DNA from: Cupriavidus neocaledonicus
GTDB lineage: Bacteria > Pseudomonadota > Gammaproteobacteria > Burkholderiales > Burkholderiaceae
Length of the DNA stretch: 64,000 bases
Reading direction: 5' to 3'
NCBI RefSeq assembly: GCF_000372525.1
Contig: NZ_AQUR01000077.1
Span: forward strand, 182 to 64,181
Shown here: positions 29,051 through 36,356 of the stretch, piece by piece
How positions within the stretch are numbered: position 1 is the stretch's first letter
How the letters are laid out: each line of letters begins with the position of its first letter
Notes under the pieces: generated by a model
Databases searched by the model: none
What the model was told of the DNA's origin: nothing
The model's input: only the letters and a program-made list of their open reading frames with translations
Made by a program: the position numbers and the translations under genes

Positions 29051-29773
29051 ATGGAAAATACCAGCCACAAGATTCTTGTCGTCGACGATGACCCGCGTCT
29101 GCGCGATCTGCTGCGCCGCTATCTGGGCGAACAGGGTTTTACCGTGCTGGTGGCGGAGAACGCCACCGCGATGAACAAGCTCTGGCTGCGCGAGCGTTTC
29201 GACCTGCTGGTGCTGGACCTGATGATGCCGGGCGAAGACGGCCTGTCGATCTGCCGCCGGCTGCGCGGCGCCAACGACCAGACCCCGATCATCATGCTCA
29301 CCGCCAAGGGCGAGGACGTTGACCGCATCGTCGGCCTGGAGATGGGCGCCGACGACTACCTGCCCAAGCCGTTCAACCCGCGCGAGCTGATCGCGCGCAT
29401 CCACGCGGTGCTGCGCCGCAAGGGCCCGGCCGAAGTGCCCGGGGCCCCGTCGGAAACGCCCGAGACCTTTGCCTTCGGCGACTTCGTGCTGAACCTGGCC
29501 ACGCGCACGCTGACCAAGAACGACGAAGAGATCACGCTGACCACCGGCGAGTTCTCGGTGCTCAAGGTATTTGCGCGCCATCCGCGCCAGCCGCTGTCGC
29601 GCGAAAAGCTGATGGAAATGGCGCGCGGCCGCGAATATGAAGTGTTCGATCGCAGCCTGGACGTGCAGATCTCGCGCCTGCGCAAGCTGATCGAGCCGGA
29701 TCCCAGCAACCCCCGTTTCATCCAGACGGTGTGGGGCCTGGGCTACGTCTTCATTCCCGATGGCGTGAAATAA
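29051..29773 (+). CDS. ompR: OmpR-family response regulator
   Basis: This 240-residue regulator has a receiver domain with acidic pocket Asp12/Asp13, phospho-acceptor Asp56 (VLDLMMPGEDG) and Lys106 (LPKPFNP). A C-terminal winged-helix DNA-binding domain follows (residues about 140-236, ending QTVWGLGYVFIPDG). It is very like OmpR and the Bordetella RisA protein. The upstream 300 bases are AT-richer close to the gene, with AGCGA-TAG-TCGCT at 29027-29039 as a small inverted repeat. The sensor kinase gene follows after 24 bases. It probably governs an osmotic, acid or envelope response. The phased repeats beyond envZ (31156-31215) are a candidate site for a regulator of this fold. Confidence 0.95.
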   Translation: MENTSHKILVVDDDPRLRDLLRRYLGEQGFTVLVAENATAMNKLWLRERFDLLVLDLMMPGEDGLSICRRLRGANDQTPIIMLTAKGEDVDRIVGLEMGADDYLPKPFNPRELIARIHAVLRRKGPAEVPGAPSETPETFAFGDFVLNLATRTLTKNDEEITLTTGEFSVLKVFARHPRQPLSREKLMEMARGREYEVFDRSLDVQISRLRKLIEPDPSNPRFIQTVWGLGYVFIPDGVK

Positions 29774-29797
29774 CCGAGTGCGGCCGCTGTTCCTATC

Positions 29798-31147
29798 GTG
29801 GCGACCGTAATCGGCCGTACCGCAACGCGGTTCTTTGGTTCGCTGTTCTGGCGGACCTTCATGCTGATCGCCCTGCTGCTGGCCATCTCGCTGGGGATCT
29901 GGTTCCAGAGCTACCGGCTGTTCGAGCGCGCGCCGCGCGCGCAGCAGATCGCCATGCAGGTGGTCAGCGTGGTCAAGCTCACGCGCGCCGCGCTGCTGTA
30001 TTCCGACCCTGCGCGGCGCCGCTTCCTGCTGCTGGACCTGGTGCAGAACGAAGGCATCAAGGTCTATCCGCGCGAGAAGGACGACGACTTCGCCGCGCCC
30101 ACCGCCAATCCGTTCCTGACCTCGCTGGTGCAGCAGGAGATCCGCAGCCGCCTGGGCGAGGACACCGTGCTGGCCACCACCGTCAACGACATCCCCGGCG
30201 TGTGGGTCAGCTTCGAGATCGAGGGCGACGACTACTGGGTGGCGATCAGCCCGGAACGCTTCGAGCGCGTGCCCGGCATCCAGTGGCTGTGGTGGAGTAT
30301 CGCCGCGCTGCTGCTGTCGATCATCGGCGCGGCCTTTATCACCGCGCGCGTCAACTACCCGCTCAAGCGGCTGGCCAACGCCGCGCGCGCCATCGGCGCC
30401 GGCGGCGACCCGCCGCCGCTGCCCGAGCATGGCGCCAGCGAAGTGGCGCTGGCCAACCACAGCTTCAACCAGATGGTGCGCGACCTGCGCCAGCTCGACG
30501 ACGACCGCGTGGTGATGCTGGCCGGCATCTCGCATGACCTGCGCACGCCGCTGACGCGGCTGCGGCTGGAAACCGAGATGTCGCCGATGGACGGCACCAC
30601 GCGCGACGCCATGATCGCCGACATCGAGCAGATGGACGCCATTATCGGCCAGTTCCTCAACTACGCGCGCCCGCCGCTCGAGACGGTCGAGCCGGTCGAC
30701 CTGTCGGCGCTGGTGCACGATGCCGTCGGCGTCTACGCCGCGCACGACGACGTGCGCGTGCACGTGCGCGCCAACGAGCCGGTGATGGCGGTGGCCAACC
30801 GCATGGAGGTGCAGCGCATCCTCGACAACCTGGTCGAGAACGCGCGCCGCTATGCCAAGGACGAGCAGACCGGCATGGCGGTGGTCGAAATCTCCACGCG
30901 CGTCGATGACAAGGAAGCCGTGCTGACCGTGGCCGACCACGGCAACGGCGTGCCCGACGGCCAGCTGTCGCTGCTGACGCGGCCTTTCTACCGGCTCGAC
31001 GCCGCGCGCAGCGAGGCCAAGGGCGCCGGGCTGGGCATGTCCATCGTCAACCGCATCATGCAGCGCAACGGCGGACGGCTGCTGCTGGCCAACCGCGCCG
31101 CGCCGGCCACCGGGCTGGTGGTCAGCGCGTGCTTCCGGCGCGCCTGA
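29798..31147 (+). CDS. envZ: EnvZ-type sensor histidine kinase
   Basis: This 449-residue membrane kinase starts with GTG at 29798. TM1 is at about 20-36 and TM2 at about 163-182, enclosing a periplasmic sensor domain of about 125 residues. Next comes a HAMP linker (ITARVNYPLKRLANAARAIG), then the H-box GISHDLRTPLTRLRLE with phospho-acceptor His246, the N-box LVENARRYA, and the ATP-lid region with DHGNGVP and GAGLGMSIVNRI. It partners the response regulator 24 bases upstream. A Bordetella homologue pair is called RisS/RisA. Confidence 0.95.
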   Translation: MATVIGRTATRFFGSLFWRTFMLIALLLAISLGIWFQSYRLFERAPRAQQIAMQVVSVVKLTRAALLYSDPARRRFLLLDLVQNEGIKVYPREKDDDFAAPTANPFLTSLVQQEIRSRLGEDTVLATTVNDIPGVWVSFEIEGDDYWVAISPERFERVPGIQWLWWSIAALLLSIIGAAFITARVNYPLKRLANAARAIGAGGDPPPLPEHGASEVALANHSFNQMVRDLRQLDDDRVVMLAGISHDLRTPLTRLRLETEMSPMDGTTRDAMIADIEQMDAIIGQFLNYARPPLETVEPVDLSALVHDAVGVYAAHDDVRVHVRANEPVMAVANRMEVQRILDNLVENARRYAKDEQTGMAVVEISTRVDDKEAVLTVADHGNGVPDGQLSLLTRPFYRLDAARSEAKGAGLGMSIVNRIMQRNGGRLLLANRAAPATGLVVSACFRRA

Positions 31148-31155
31148 GCGCGCGC

Positions 31156-31215
31156 TGACAGGTTTTCGACAGCCGCTGATAGCTTTCTGAAAGCCATTTG
31201 ACAGGGCAATGACAG
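31156..31215 (+). repeat. Six helically phased TGACAG direct repeats
   Basis: Hexamers TGACAG (31156), CGACAG (31167), TGATAG (31177), TGAAAG (31188), TGACAG (31199) and TGACAG (31210) recur every 11, 10, 11, 11 and 11 bases. On the other strand this reads as repeated CTGTCA with 4-5 base spacers, the geometry of Pho boxes and other OmpR/PhoB-family sites. It begins 9 bases after envZ ends and about 135 bases before citA. A CACACT (31226-31231), 10 bases beyond the last repeat, could be a -10. Confidence 0.75.
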
Positions 31216-31313
31216 GGGCGCGGCGCACACTGGCGCCCGTCATCAGGCCCGCGGCACCTCCCCTCCCGCATGGCGCGGCCCGCGCGCCTGGCTGATACCT
31301 CCCGACAATCAAG

Positions 31314-31333
31314 CCGCCGGCTCGCACCGGCGG
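31314..31333 (+). promoter_or_regulatory. Hairpin just upstream of the citA ribosome binding site
   Basis: CCGCCGG (31314-31320), loop CTCGCA, CCGGCGG (31327-31333) forms a perfect 7-pair stem ending 16 bases before the citA start. There is no T run. It could modulate translation or mark the end of a short upstream transcript. Confidence 0.4.
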
Positions 31334-31349
31334 TGCCTGAGAGACAGCC

Positions 31350-32654
31350 ATGTCAGAGACCACCGCAGCGTCCGCCGGCTCGCAGCACGGGTTCCGCACC
31401 GTGTTCCGCGTCGTCAGCGGCAACTTCCTGGAAATGTATGACTTCATGGTGTACGGCTTCTATGCCGCCGCCATTGCCAGGACATTCTTCCCGAGCGGCA
31501 ACGAGTTTGCCTCGCTGATGCTTTCGCTCGCCACCTTTGGCGCGGGCTTCCTGATGCGGCCGCTGGGCGCGATCGTGCTGGGCGCGTATATCGACCACCA
31601 CGGCCGCCGCAAGGGCCTGATCCTGACGCTGGTGCTGATGGCCATGGGCACGCTGCTGATCGCCTGCGTGCCCGGCTATGCCAGCATCGGCGTGGCCGCG
31701 CCGCTGCTGGTGCTGGCCGGGCGCCTGCTGCAGGGCTTTTCCGCGGGCGTGGAGCTGGGCGGGGTCTCGGTCTACCTGTCCGAGATCGCCAAACCCGGGC
31801 GCAAGGGCTTCTACGTCGCCTGGCAGTCGGGCAGCCAGCAGGTCGCGGTGATCTTTGCCGGGCTGCTCGGCGTGATCCTGCATGGCACGCTGGCGCCGGC
31901 GCAGATGGACGAATGGGGCTGGCGCATTCCGTTCCTGGTCGGCTGCCTGATCGTGCCGTTCCTGTTCCTGATCCGCCGTTCGCTGGAAGAGACCGAGGCC
32001 TTCAAGGCGCGCAAGCACCGCCCGGCGATCGGCGAGATCTACCGCTCGATGCTGGAGAACTGGCGCATCATCCTGGCCGGCTGCATGATGGTGGTGATGA
32101 CCACGGTGTCGTTCTACATGATCACCGCATACACGCCGACCTTCGGCAAGACCGTGCTCAGGCTCGACGATACCGACAACCTGATCGTCACCATGTGCGT
32201 GGGCCTGTCCAACTTCATCTGGCTGCCGCTGATGGGCGCGCTGTCGGACCGCGTCGGGCGCAAGCCGCTGCTGCTGGGCTTCACGGTGGCGACGCTGCTG
32301 ACGGCCTACCCGGCGGTGTCGTGGCTGGTGGCGGAGCCGTCGTTCGCGCGGCTGCTGATGGTGGAGTTGTGGCTGTCGCTCCTGTACGGCAGCTATAACG
32401 GCGCGATGGTGGTGGCGCTGACCGAGATCATGCCGCCCGCGGTGCGCACCACCGGCTTCTCGCTGGCGTACAGCCTGGCGACGGCGCTGTTCGGCGGCTT
32501 CACGCCGGCGATCTCGACCTACCTGATCCACGCCACCGGCAACAAGGCCGCGCCCGGGCTGTGGCTGATGTTCGCCGCGCTGTGCGGGCTGGTCGCGACG
32601 CTGGTGATCTTCCGCGCGCGCCGCGGCCGCGAGGCGGCAATGCAGGCGGCTTGA
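31350..32654 (+). CDS. citA: Citrate/tricarballylate:proton symporter (MHS-family MFS transporter)
   Basis: This 434-residue transporter has 12 predicted membrane helices of the metabolite:H+ symporter group. Its sequence closely follows the plasmid-borne citrate carrier CitA of citrate-utilising enterobacteria: [20 protein letters not shown] at the start, [12 protein letters not shown] in loop 2-3, the block [20 protein letters not shown], and [20 protein letters not shown]. Citrate or tricarballylate is therefore the most likely substrate. GAGAG precedes the ATG. It follows the ompR/envZ pair, and the control region contains the phased TGACAG array and a hairpin. Confidence 0.88.
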   Translation: MSETTAASAGSQHGFRTVFRVVSGNFLEMYDFMVYGFYAAAIARTFFPSGNEFASLMLSLATFGAGFLMRPLGAIVLGAYIDHHGRRKGLILTLVLMAMGTLLIACVPGYASIGVAAPLLVLAGRLLQGFSAGVELGGVSVYLSEIAKPGRKGFYVAWQSGSQQVAVIFAGLLGVILHGTLAPAQMDEWGWRIPFLVGCLIVPFLFLIRRSLEETEAFKARKHRPAIGEIYRSMLENWRIILAGCMMVVMTTVSFYMITAYTPTFGKTVLRLDDTDNLIVTMCVGLSNFIWLPLMGALSDRVGRKPLLLGFTVATLLTAYPAVSWLVAEPSFARLLMVELWLSLLYGSYNGAMVVALTEIMPPAVRTTGFSLAYSLATALFGGFTPAISTYLIHATGNKAAPGLWLMFAALCGLVATLVIFRARRGREAAMQAA

Positions 32655-32780
32655 TTTCCCCGTGATCGTCACCAAGTTGCCATAAGCGGTGTCATCGCGC
32701 GTGGCATACTGGCTCACCGCAGCGGGGGGCGCTGGCGCGACCATGCGCCACATGCCTTGCCATGCAGCTGCCATGTCTTT

Positions 32781-32837
32781 GCCTATCGGGCTGTTTGAGA
32801 ATATCAATTAGCCCGGCCCCGCATGATGACGCATAAT
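32781..32837 (+). promoter_or_regulatory. Probable ahpC control region
   Basis: CATAAT (32832-32837) is a likely -10 about 105 bases before ahpC. Just upstream lies the only AT-rich stretch in the gap, with CCTATC (32782-32787), AATATC and AATTAG elements. Spacing is loosely like an OxyR site but does not fit its consensus well. OxyR control of ahpC is known in many bacteria; here it is only a suggestion. Confidence 0.35.
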
Positions 32838-32941
32838 CACGTTTTGTCGCGGTACGCCGCCGCAGCAGCCGTCTCACCGGTCCCACGCCGGGGCACGCGG
32901 CAGTGGCACCGCTCTCATTGCAACCGTATCAGGAGAAGTCT

Positions 32942-33490
32942 ATGAAGACCGTTGGTGACAAGCTCGAAGCCTTCCACGTCGTCGGTGTCAAGCCGGGTTT
33001 CAACAATCACGAAGAGAACGGCCAGTCGGCTTTCGAAGACATCACTGAGAAGTCGTTCGAAGGCAAGTGGAAGATCATCTACTTCTACCCGAAGGACTTC
33101 ACCTTCGTGTGCCCGACCGAAATCGTCGCCTTCGCCAAGCTGAACGCCGACTTCGCCGACCGCGATGCGATCGTGCTGGGCGGCTCGACCGATAACGAGT
33201 TCGTCAAGCTGGCATGGCGCCGCGAACACAAGGACCTGAACAAGCTGAACCAATGGCAATTCGCCGACGTGACCGGTTCGCTGATCGACCAGCTGGGCGT
33301 GCGTGACCACGCCGCCGGCGTGGCCCTGCGCGCGACCTTCATCGTCGACCCGGAAAACACCATCCAGCACGTTTCGGTGAACAACCTGAACGTCGGCCGC
33401 AACCCGGACGAAGTCCTGCGTATCCTGGACGGCCTGCAAACGGACGAGCTGTGCCCGTGCAACCGTGCCGTCGGTGGCGCCACGCTGTAA
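32942..33490 (+). CDS. ahpC: Alkyl hydroperoxide reductase AhpC (2-Cys peroxiredoxin)
   Basis: This 182-residue peroxiredoxin reduces H2O2, organic peroxides and peroxynitrite. The peroxidatic Cys57 is in the signature DFTFVCPTE. The C-terminus has two further cysteines, Cys171 and Cys173 (DELCPCNRAVGG), like the three-cysteine mycobacterial AhpC that is reduced by AhpD rather than AhpF. An ahpD gene follows, which fits. AGGAG lies before the ATG at 32942; the frame is open to 32903 but without support. Codon choice is strongly biased to preferred C/G-ending codons, as in a highly expressed gene. An intrinsic terminator follows at 33549-33570. Confidence 0.96.
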   Translation: MKTVGDKLEAFHVVGVKPGFNNHEENGQSAFEDITEKSFEGKWKIIYFYPKDFTFVCPTEIVAFAKLNADFADRDAIVLGGSTDNEFVKLAWRREHKDLNKLNQWQFADVTGSLIDQLGVRDHAAGVALRATFIVDPENTIQHVSVNNLNVGRNPDEVLRILDGLQTDELCPCNRAVGGATL

Positions 33491-33548
33491 GTTCTGACCG
33501 TCGCCAGACGCCGTGGCGATCCGCGGAGGGCCGCGCCCTCCGCATCGA

Positions 33549-33570
33549 AACCCGCTCGCGCGGGTTTTTT
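33549..33570 (+). terminator. Intrinsic terminator between ahpC and ahpD
   Basis: AACCCGC, loop TCGC, GCGGGTT forms a 7-pair stem followed by six T. It lies 59 bases beyond ahpC and only 26 bases before ahpD, so ahpD is probably expressed by read-through at a lower level than ahpC. Confidence 0.85.
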
Positions 33571-33595
33571 GAGCCCTGATCGATAGGAGAAATAA

Positions 33596-34117
33596 ATGGA
33601 ATTCCTCAGCACGATTAAGAATCTCATCCCCGACTACGCCAAGGACATCCGCCTGAACGTCGACGGCACCATCGCGCGTTCCTCGCTGGAAGGCAACGAT
33701 GCGGTCGGCGTGGCGCTGGCGGCCGCATTCGCGGCGCAGAGCAAGGTGCTGGTGGACGCCATCCGCAATGCCGGCGTGCTGTCGCCCGAGGAAACCAACG
33801 GCGCGCTGACCGCGGCGGCGCTGATGGGCATGAACAACACCTGGTACCCGTATGTCGAAATGGCCGACGATCCGGATCTCGCCACCCAGCCCGCCGGGCT
33901 GCGCATGAACGCCTACGCCACCCATGGCGGCGTGGACAAGCGCCGCTTCGAGATGTACGCGCTGGCCGCATCGATCGTGGGCAAGTGCCATTTCTGCGTA
34001 AAGTCGCACTACCAGCTGCTGAAGAACGAGCAGGGCATGACCGCGCAGCAGCTGCGCGACGTCGGCCGCATTGCGGCGGTGATCGTGGCCGCCGCCAACG
34101 TGATTGCGGCCCAGTAA
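33596..34117 (+). CDS. ahpD: Alkyl hydroperoxide reductase AhpD
   Basis: This 173-residue helical protein is the thiol reductant for AhpC. The active centre is Cys131-X-X-Cys134 with His138 (GKCHFCVKSHY), preceded by Glu119 in the proton-relay position (RRFEMYALAAS). Length and motif match the mycobacterial AhpD family. AGGAG lies 6-7 bases before the ATG. It follows ahpC and its terminator, so it depends on read-through or an unseen promoter. The pair forms a complete AhpF-independent peroxide-reducing system. Confidence 0.94.
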   Translation: MEFLSTIKNLIPDYAKDIRLNVDGTIARSSLEGNDAVGVALAAAFAAQSKVLVDAIRNAGVLSPEETNGALTAAALMGMNNTWYPYVEMADDPDLATQPAGLRMNAYATHGGVDKRRFEMYALAASIVGKCHFCVKSHYQLLKNEQGMTAQQLRDVGRIAAVIVAAANVIAAQ

Positions 34118-34173
34118 GGAATCTGCGCGCCCCCGCGCCCTCCCTGGCGGCCCGGCAACGGGCGCCGTAGCAC

Positions 34174-34211
34174 AACAGCCGGCAGCTTCCCATCGGAACT
34201 TGCCGGCTGTT
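34174..34211 (+). terminator. Long hairpin after ahpD
   Basis: AACAGCCGGCA (34174-34184) pairs perfectly with TGCCGGCTGTT (34201-34211) around a 16-base loop. There is no following T run, so it may work as a weak terminator or as an RNA-stabilising 3' structure. Confidence 0.55.
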
Positions 34212-34297
34212 CCCATCCTGCAACCGTCATGGCCCCGCCCTGCGCAGGCGCGGCGATCCGCCTACAATCCAGGCAGGAACCGCACTCTCAGCCTGCC

Positions 34298-34870
34298 ATG
34301 ACCCTGCCTTCGCCGACTTCCCCCCGCTTCCACTACCGCCTGGCGGCGGTGCACGACTGGGGCGATATCGCCGCCGTCACGCAACAGGCCTACGGGCAAT
34401 ACGAGCTGGCCATCATGGAAGATTGCCGCGCCTCGTTCCAGCGGGGCATGCAGGCTGTGCTCGCGACCAGCAACCCGGATATGGAATGGTGGGTGGCGGA
34501 GACCGATCACGGCATCATGGGCGCGGTGCTGTTCTGCCACCCCGGCGCGACGCTGCCGGCGCTGGACGGCAGCACCATTACCCTGACCCAGCCTGAAGCG
34601 CGGCTGCTGTCGGTCAGCCCGCAGGCGCGCGGCCTGGGGCTGGGGCGCACGCTGATGCAGATCTGCATCCAGCGCGCACGTGATATCGGCGCGTCGACGC
34701 TGGTGGTGCGCACCATGCCCGAAATGGCGTCGGCCAACCGCCTGTGCCAGCAAATGGGATTCACCAAGCGCACCGAGGCCGGCGCGCGCAGCGGCGCGAT
34801 GGCGCGGCTGATCGACTACACCTACGCCATCCCGCCCGAAGACGCGGCGCCCGACGCGCCGCGCGCCTGA
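34298..34870 (+). CDS. GNAT-family N-acetyltransferase
   Basis: This 190-residue protein has one GNAT fold. The acetyl-CoA pyrophosphate-binding motif is seen as SVSPQARGLGLGRTLMQIC (about residues 108-126), followed by a typical motif B region ANRLCQQMGFTKR. The acceptor is unknown; small-molecule, antibiotic or protein acetylation are all possible. A TACAAT -10 element lies at 34263-34268, about 30 bases before the ATG. It converges on ispF with a 2-base gap. Confidence 0.85.
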   Translation: MTLPSPTSPRFHYRLAAVHDWGDIAAVTQQAYGQYELAIMEDCRASFQRGMQAVLATSNPDMEWWVAETDHGIMGAVLFCHPGATLPALDGSTITLTQPEARLLSVSPQARGLGLGRTLMQICIQRARDIGASTLVVRTMPEMASANRLCQQMGFTKRTEAGARSGAMARLIDYTYAIPPEDAAPDAPRA

Positions 34871-34872
34871 GC

Positions 34873-35382
34873 TCAGTCCTGCGCGTCCGCCACCGAGGCG
34901 CGCCAGAGCAATACCGCGGCCTGCGCCACGATGCCCTCCTGGCGCCCCTCGAAGCCCAGCTTTTCGTTGGTCTTGGCCTTGACGTTGCAACGCCCGCGCG
35001 CGATCGCCAGGTCCTGGGCCAGGTTGGCCACCATCGCACCGATATGCGGCGCCAGCTTGGGCGCCTGCGCGATCACCGTGGCGTCGACATTGCCGATTTC
35101 ATAGCCGGCCTCGCGCACCCGGCGCGCCGCCTCGCGCAGCAGCGCGCGGCTGTCGGCGCCGGCGAACTGCGCGTCGGTGTCGGGGAAATGGCGGCCGATA
35201 TCGCCCAGCGCGGCCGCGCCGAAGAGCGCGTCGGTGACCGCGTGCAGCAGCGCATCGGCATCGGAATGGCCCAGCAGGCCACGGTCGTGCGGGATCTCGA
35301 CCCCGCCCAGGATCAGCTTGCGGCCGGGCACCAGCGCGTGGACGTCATAGCCCTGTCCCACCCGGATATCGAAAGGCATCAT
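34873..35382 (-). CDS. ispF: 2-C-methyl-D-erythritol 2,4-cyclodiphosphate synthase
   Basis: This 169-residue trimeric enzyme of the non-mevalonate isoprenoid pathway cyclises CDP-methylerythritol phosphate with loss of CMP. The metal ligands are visible in GYDVHAL (Asp and His near residues 13-15) and in the signature [18 protein letters not shown]. Length is normal. It begins 4 bases after the ispD stop, so the two are translationally coupled. The isoprenoids feed ubiquinone and, through hpnD at 26.3 kb, hopanoids. Confidence 0.97.
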   Translation of the reverse strand: MMPFDIRVGQGYDVHALVPGRKLILGGVEIPHDRGLLGHSDADALLHAVTDALFGAAALGDIGRHFPDTDAQFAGADSRALLREAARRVREAGYEIGNVDATVIAQAPKLAPHIGAMVANLAQDLAIARGRCNVKAKTNEKLGFEGRQEGIVAQAAVLLWRASVADAQD

Positions 35383-35386
35383 GCGG

Positions 35387-36127
35387 TCATGCTCCTTTGG
35401 CGTGGCTGCCCAGCAGCACTTCGGCCAGCGCGAAGTCCTCCGGGTAGGTCACCTTGAAATTTCGCAGCGAGCCGTTTACCAGCCGCGGATGCAGGCCCAG
35501 GCGCTCGATTGCGCTGGCCTCGTCGGTCACCACCGCGCCGGCCGCCATGGCGTCCTGCAGCGCCTGGCGCAGTACGCCCAGGCGGAACATCTGCGGCGTC
35601 TGCGCCTGCCACAATCCTTCGCGCGGCACCGTGGCGCCGATACGGGCGTCGTCCTGGGCGCGCTTGAGGGTATCCGGCACCGGCACCGCCAGGATGCCGC
35701 CGATGGCGGCGTCCGGATCGTCGTCGCCGTCGCTTTCCACCGCGCGCACCAGCGCGTGGACCATCGCCGGGGTCAGCCCGGGGCGCGCGGCATCGTGCAC
35801 CAGCACCCAGTCGGCGTCGGTCGCGCCCAGCTGCGCCAGGTGGTGCAGGCCGGCCAGCACCGACGCGTGGCGGCTGTCGCCGCCGACAAAGGCGGTATCG
35901 AAGCGCAGCCCGGCAAACGCGGCCGCGCCGAAGCGCGATTCCAGCGGCATGTCGTCGGGTGCCAGCACCAGCGCGGTGGCGTTGATGGCGTCGCACGCCG
36001 AGAACGCCGCCAGCGCGTACCAGATCATCGGCCGGCCGGCCACGGTCTGGTATTGCTTGGGCACGGTGCCGCCGGCGCGGCTGCCGGTACCGGCACAGGG
36101 AATCAGGGCAAAGCGGCGAGCGGACAC
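35387..36127 (-). CDS. ispD: 2-C-methyl-D-erythritol 4-phosphate cytidylyltransferase
   Basis: This 246-residue enzyme joins CTP and methylerythritol phosphate. The N-terminal nucleotide-binding loop is [21 protein letters not shown]. Later segments are [10 protein letters not shown] and [17 protein letters not shown] place the start at a GTG (36127), giving [10 protein letters not shown], because the conserved domain begins right there. An ATG at 36208 would add a 27-residue leader that is Pro/Ala-rich and looks non-coding. No strong ribosome binding site is visible. It is followed at once by ispF and diverges from mfd. Confidence 0.93.
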   Translation of the reverse strand: MSARRFALIPCAGTGSRAGGTVPKQYQTVAGRPMIWYALAAFSACDAINATALVLAPDDMPLESRFGAAAFAGLRFDTAFVGGDSRHASVLAGLHHLAQLGATDADWVLVHDAARPGLTPAMVHALVRAVESDGDDDPDAAIGGILAVPVPDTLKRAQDDARIGATVPREGLWQAQTPQMFRLGVLRQALQDAMAAGAVVTDEASAIERLGLHPRLVNGSLRNFKVTYPEDFALAEVLLGSHAKGA

Positions 36128-36356
36128 AGGATCGGCGTGGAGTAAAAGAAGCGCGGGCGGCCCGCCGGCCGGGCAGATGGCTTCGGCAAAGGGGCGGCAG
36201 CGGGACAACCGGTGCGCATTCTATAATACGGCCCTTGCCCGTCGCCATGCCGCGTCGCCGTTACCGGCAGGGCGCCACCGGCACCTGGAGTCCCCTGTTC
36301 CGACCCCCGCCCGCAATGCCGGCGGGGCGTCGTCGTTTTGAACGCCCCCTGCCGAC

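Noticed and set aside
27089..31447. A 1452-codon open frame on the minus strand across the amidohydrolase, ompR and envZ genes
   Set aside because: It runs antisense through three well-recognised genes, and its translation is a His/Gln/Arg-rich shadow.
32781..32811. A possible OxyR site before ahpC
   Set aside because: The ATAG/CTAT half-sites do not have the required spacing; kept only as a weak control-region note.
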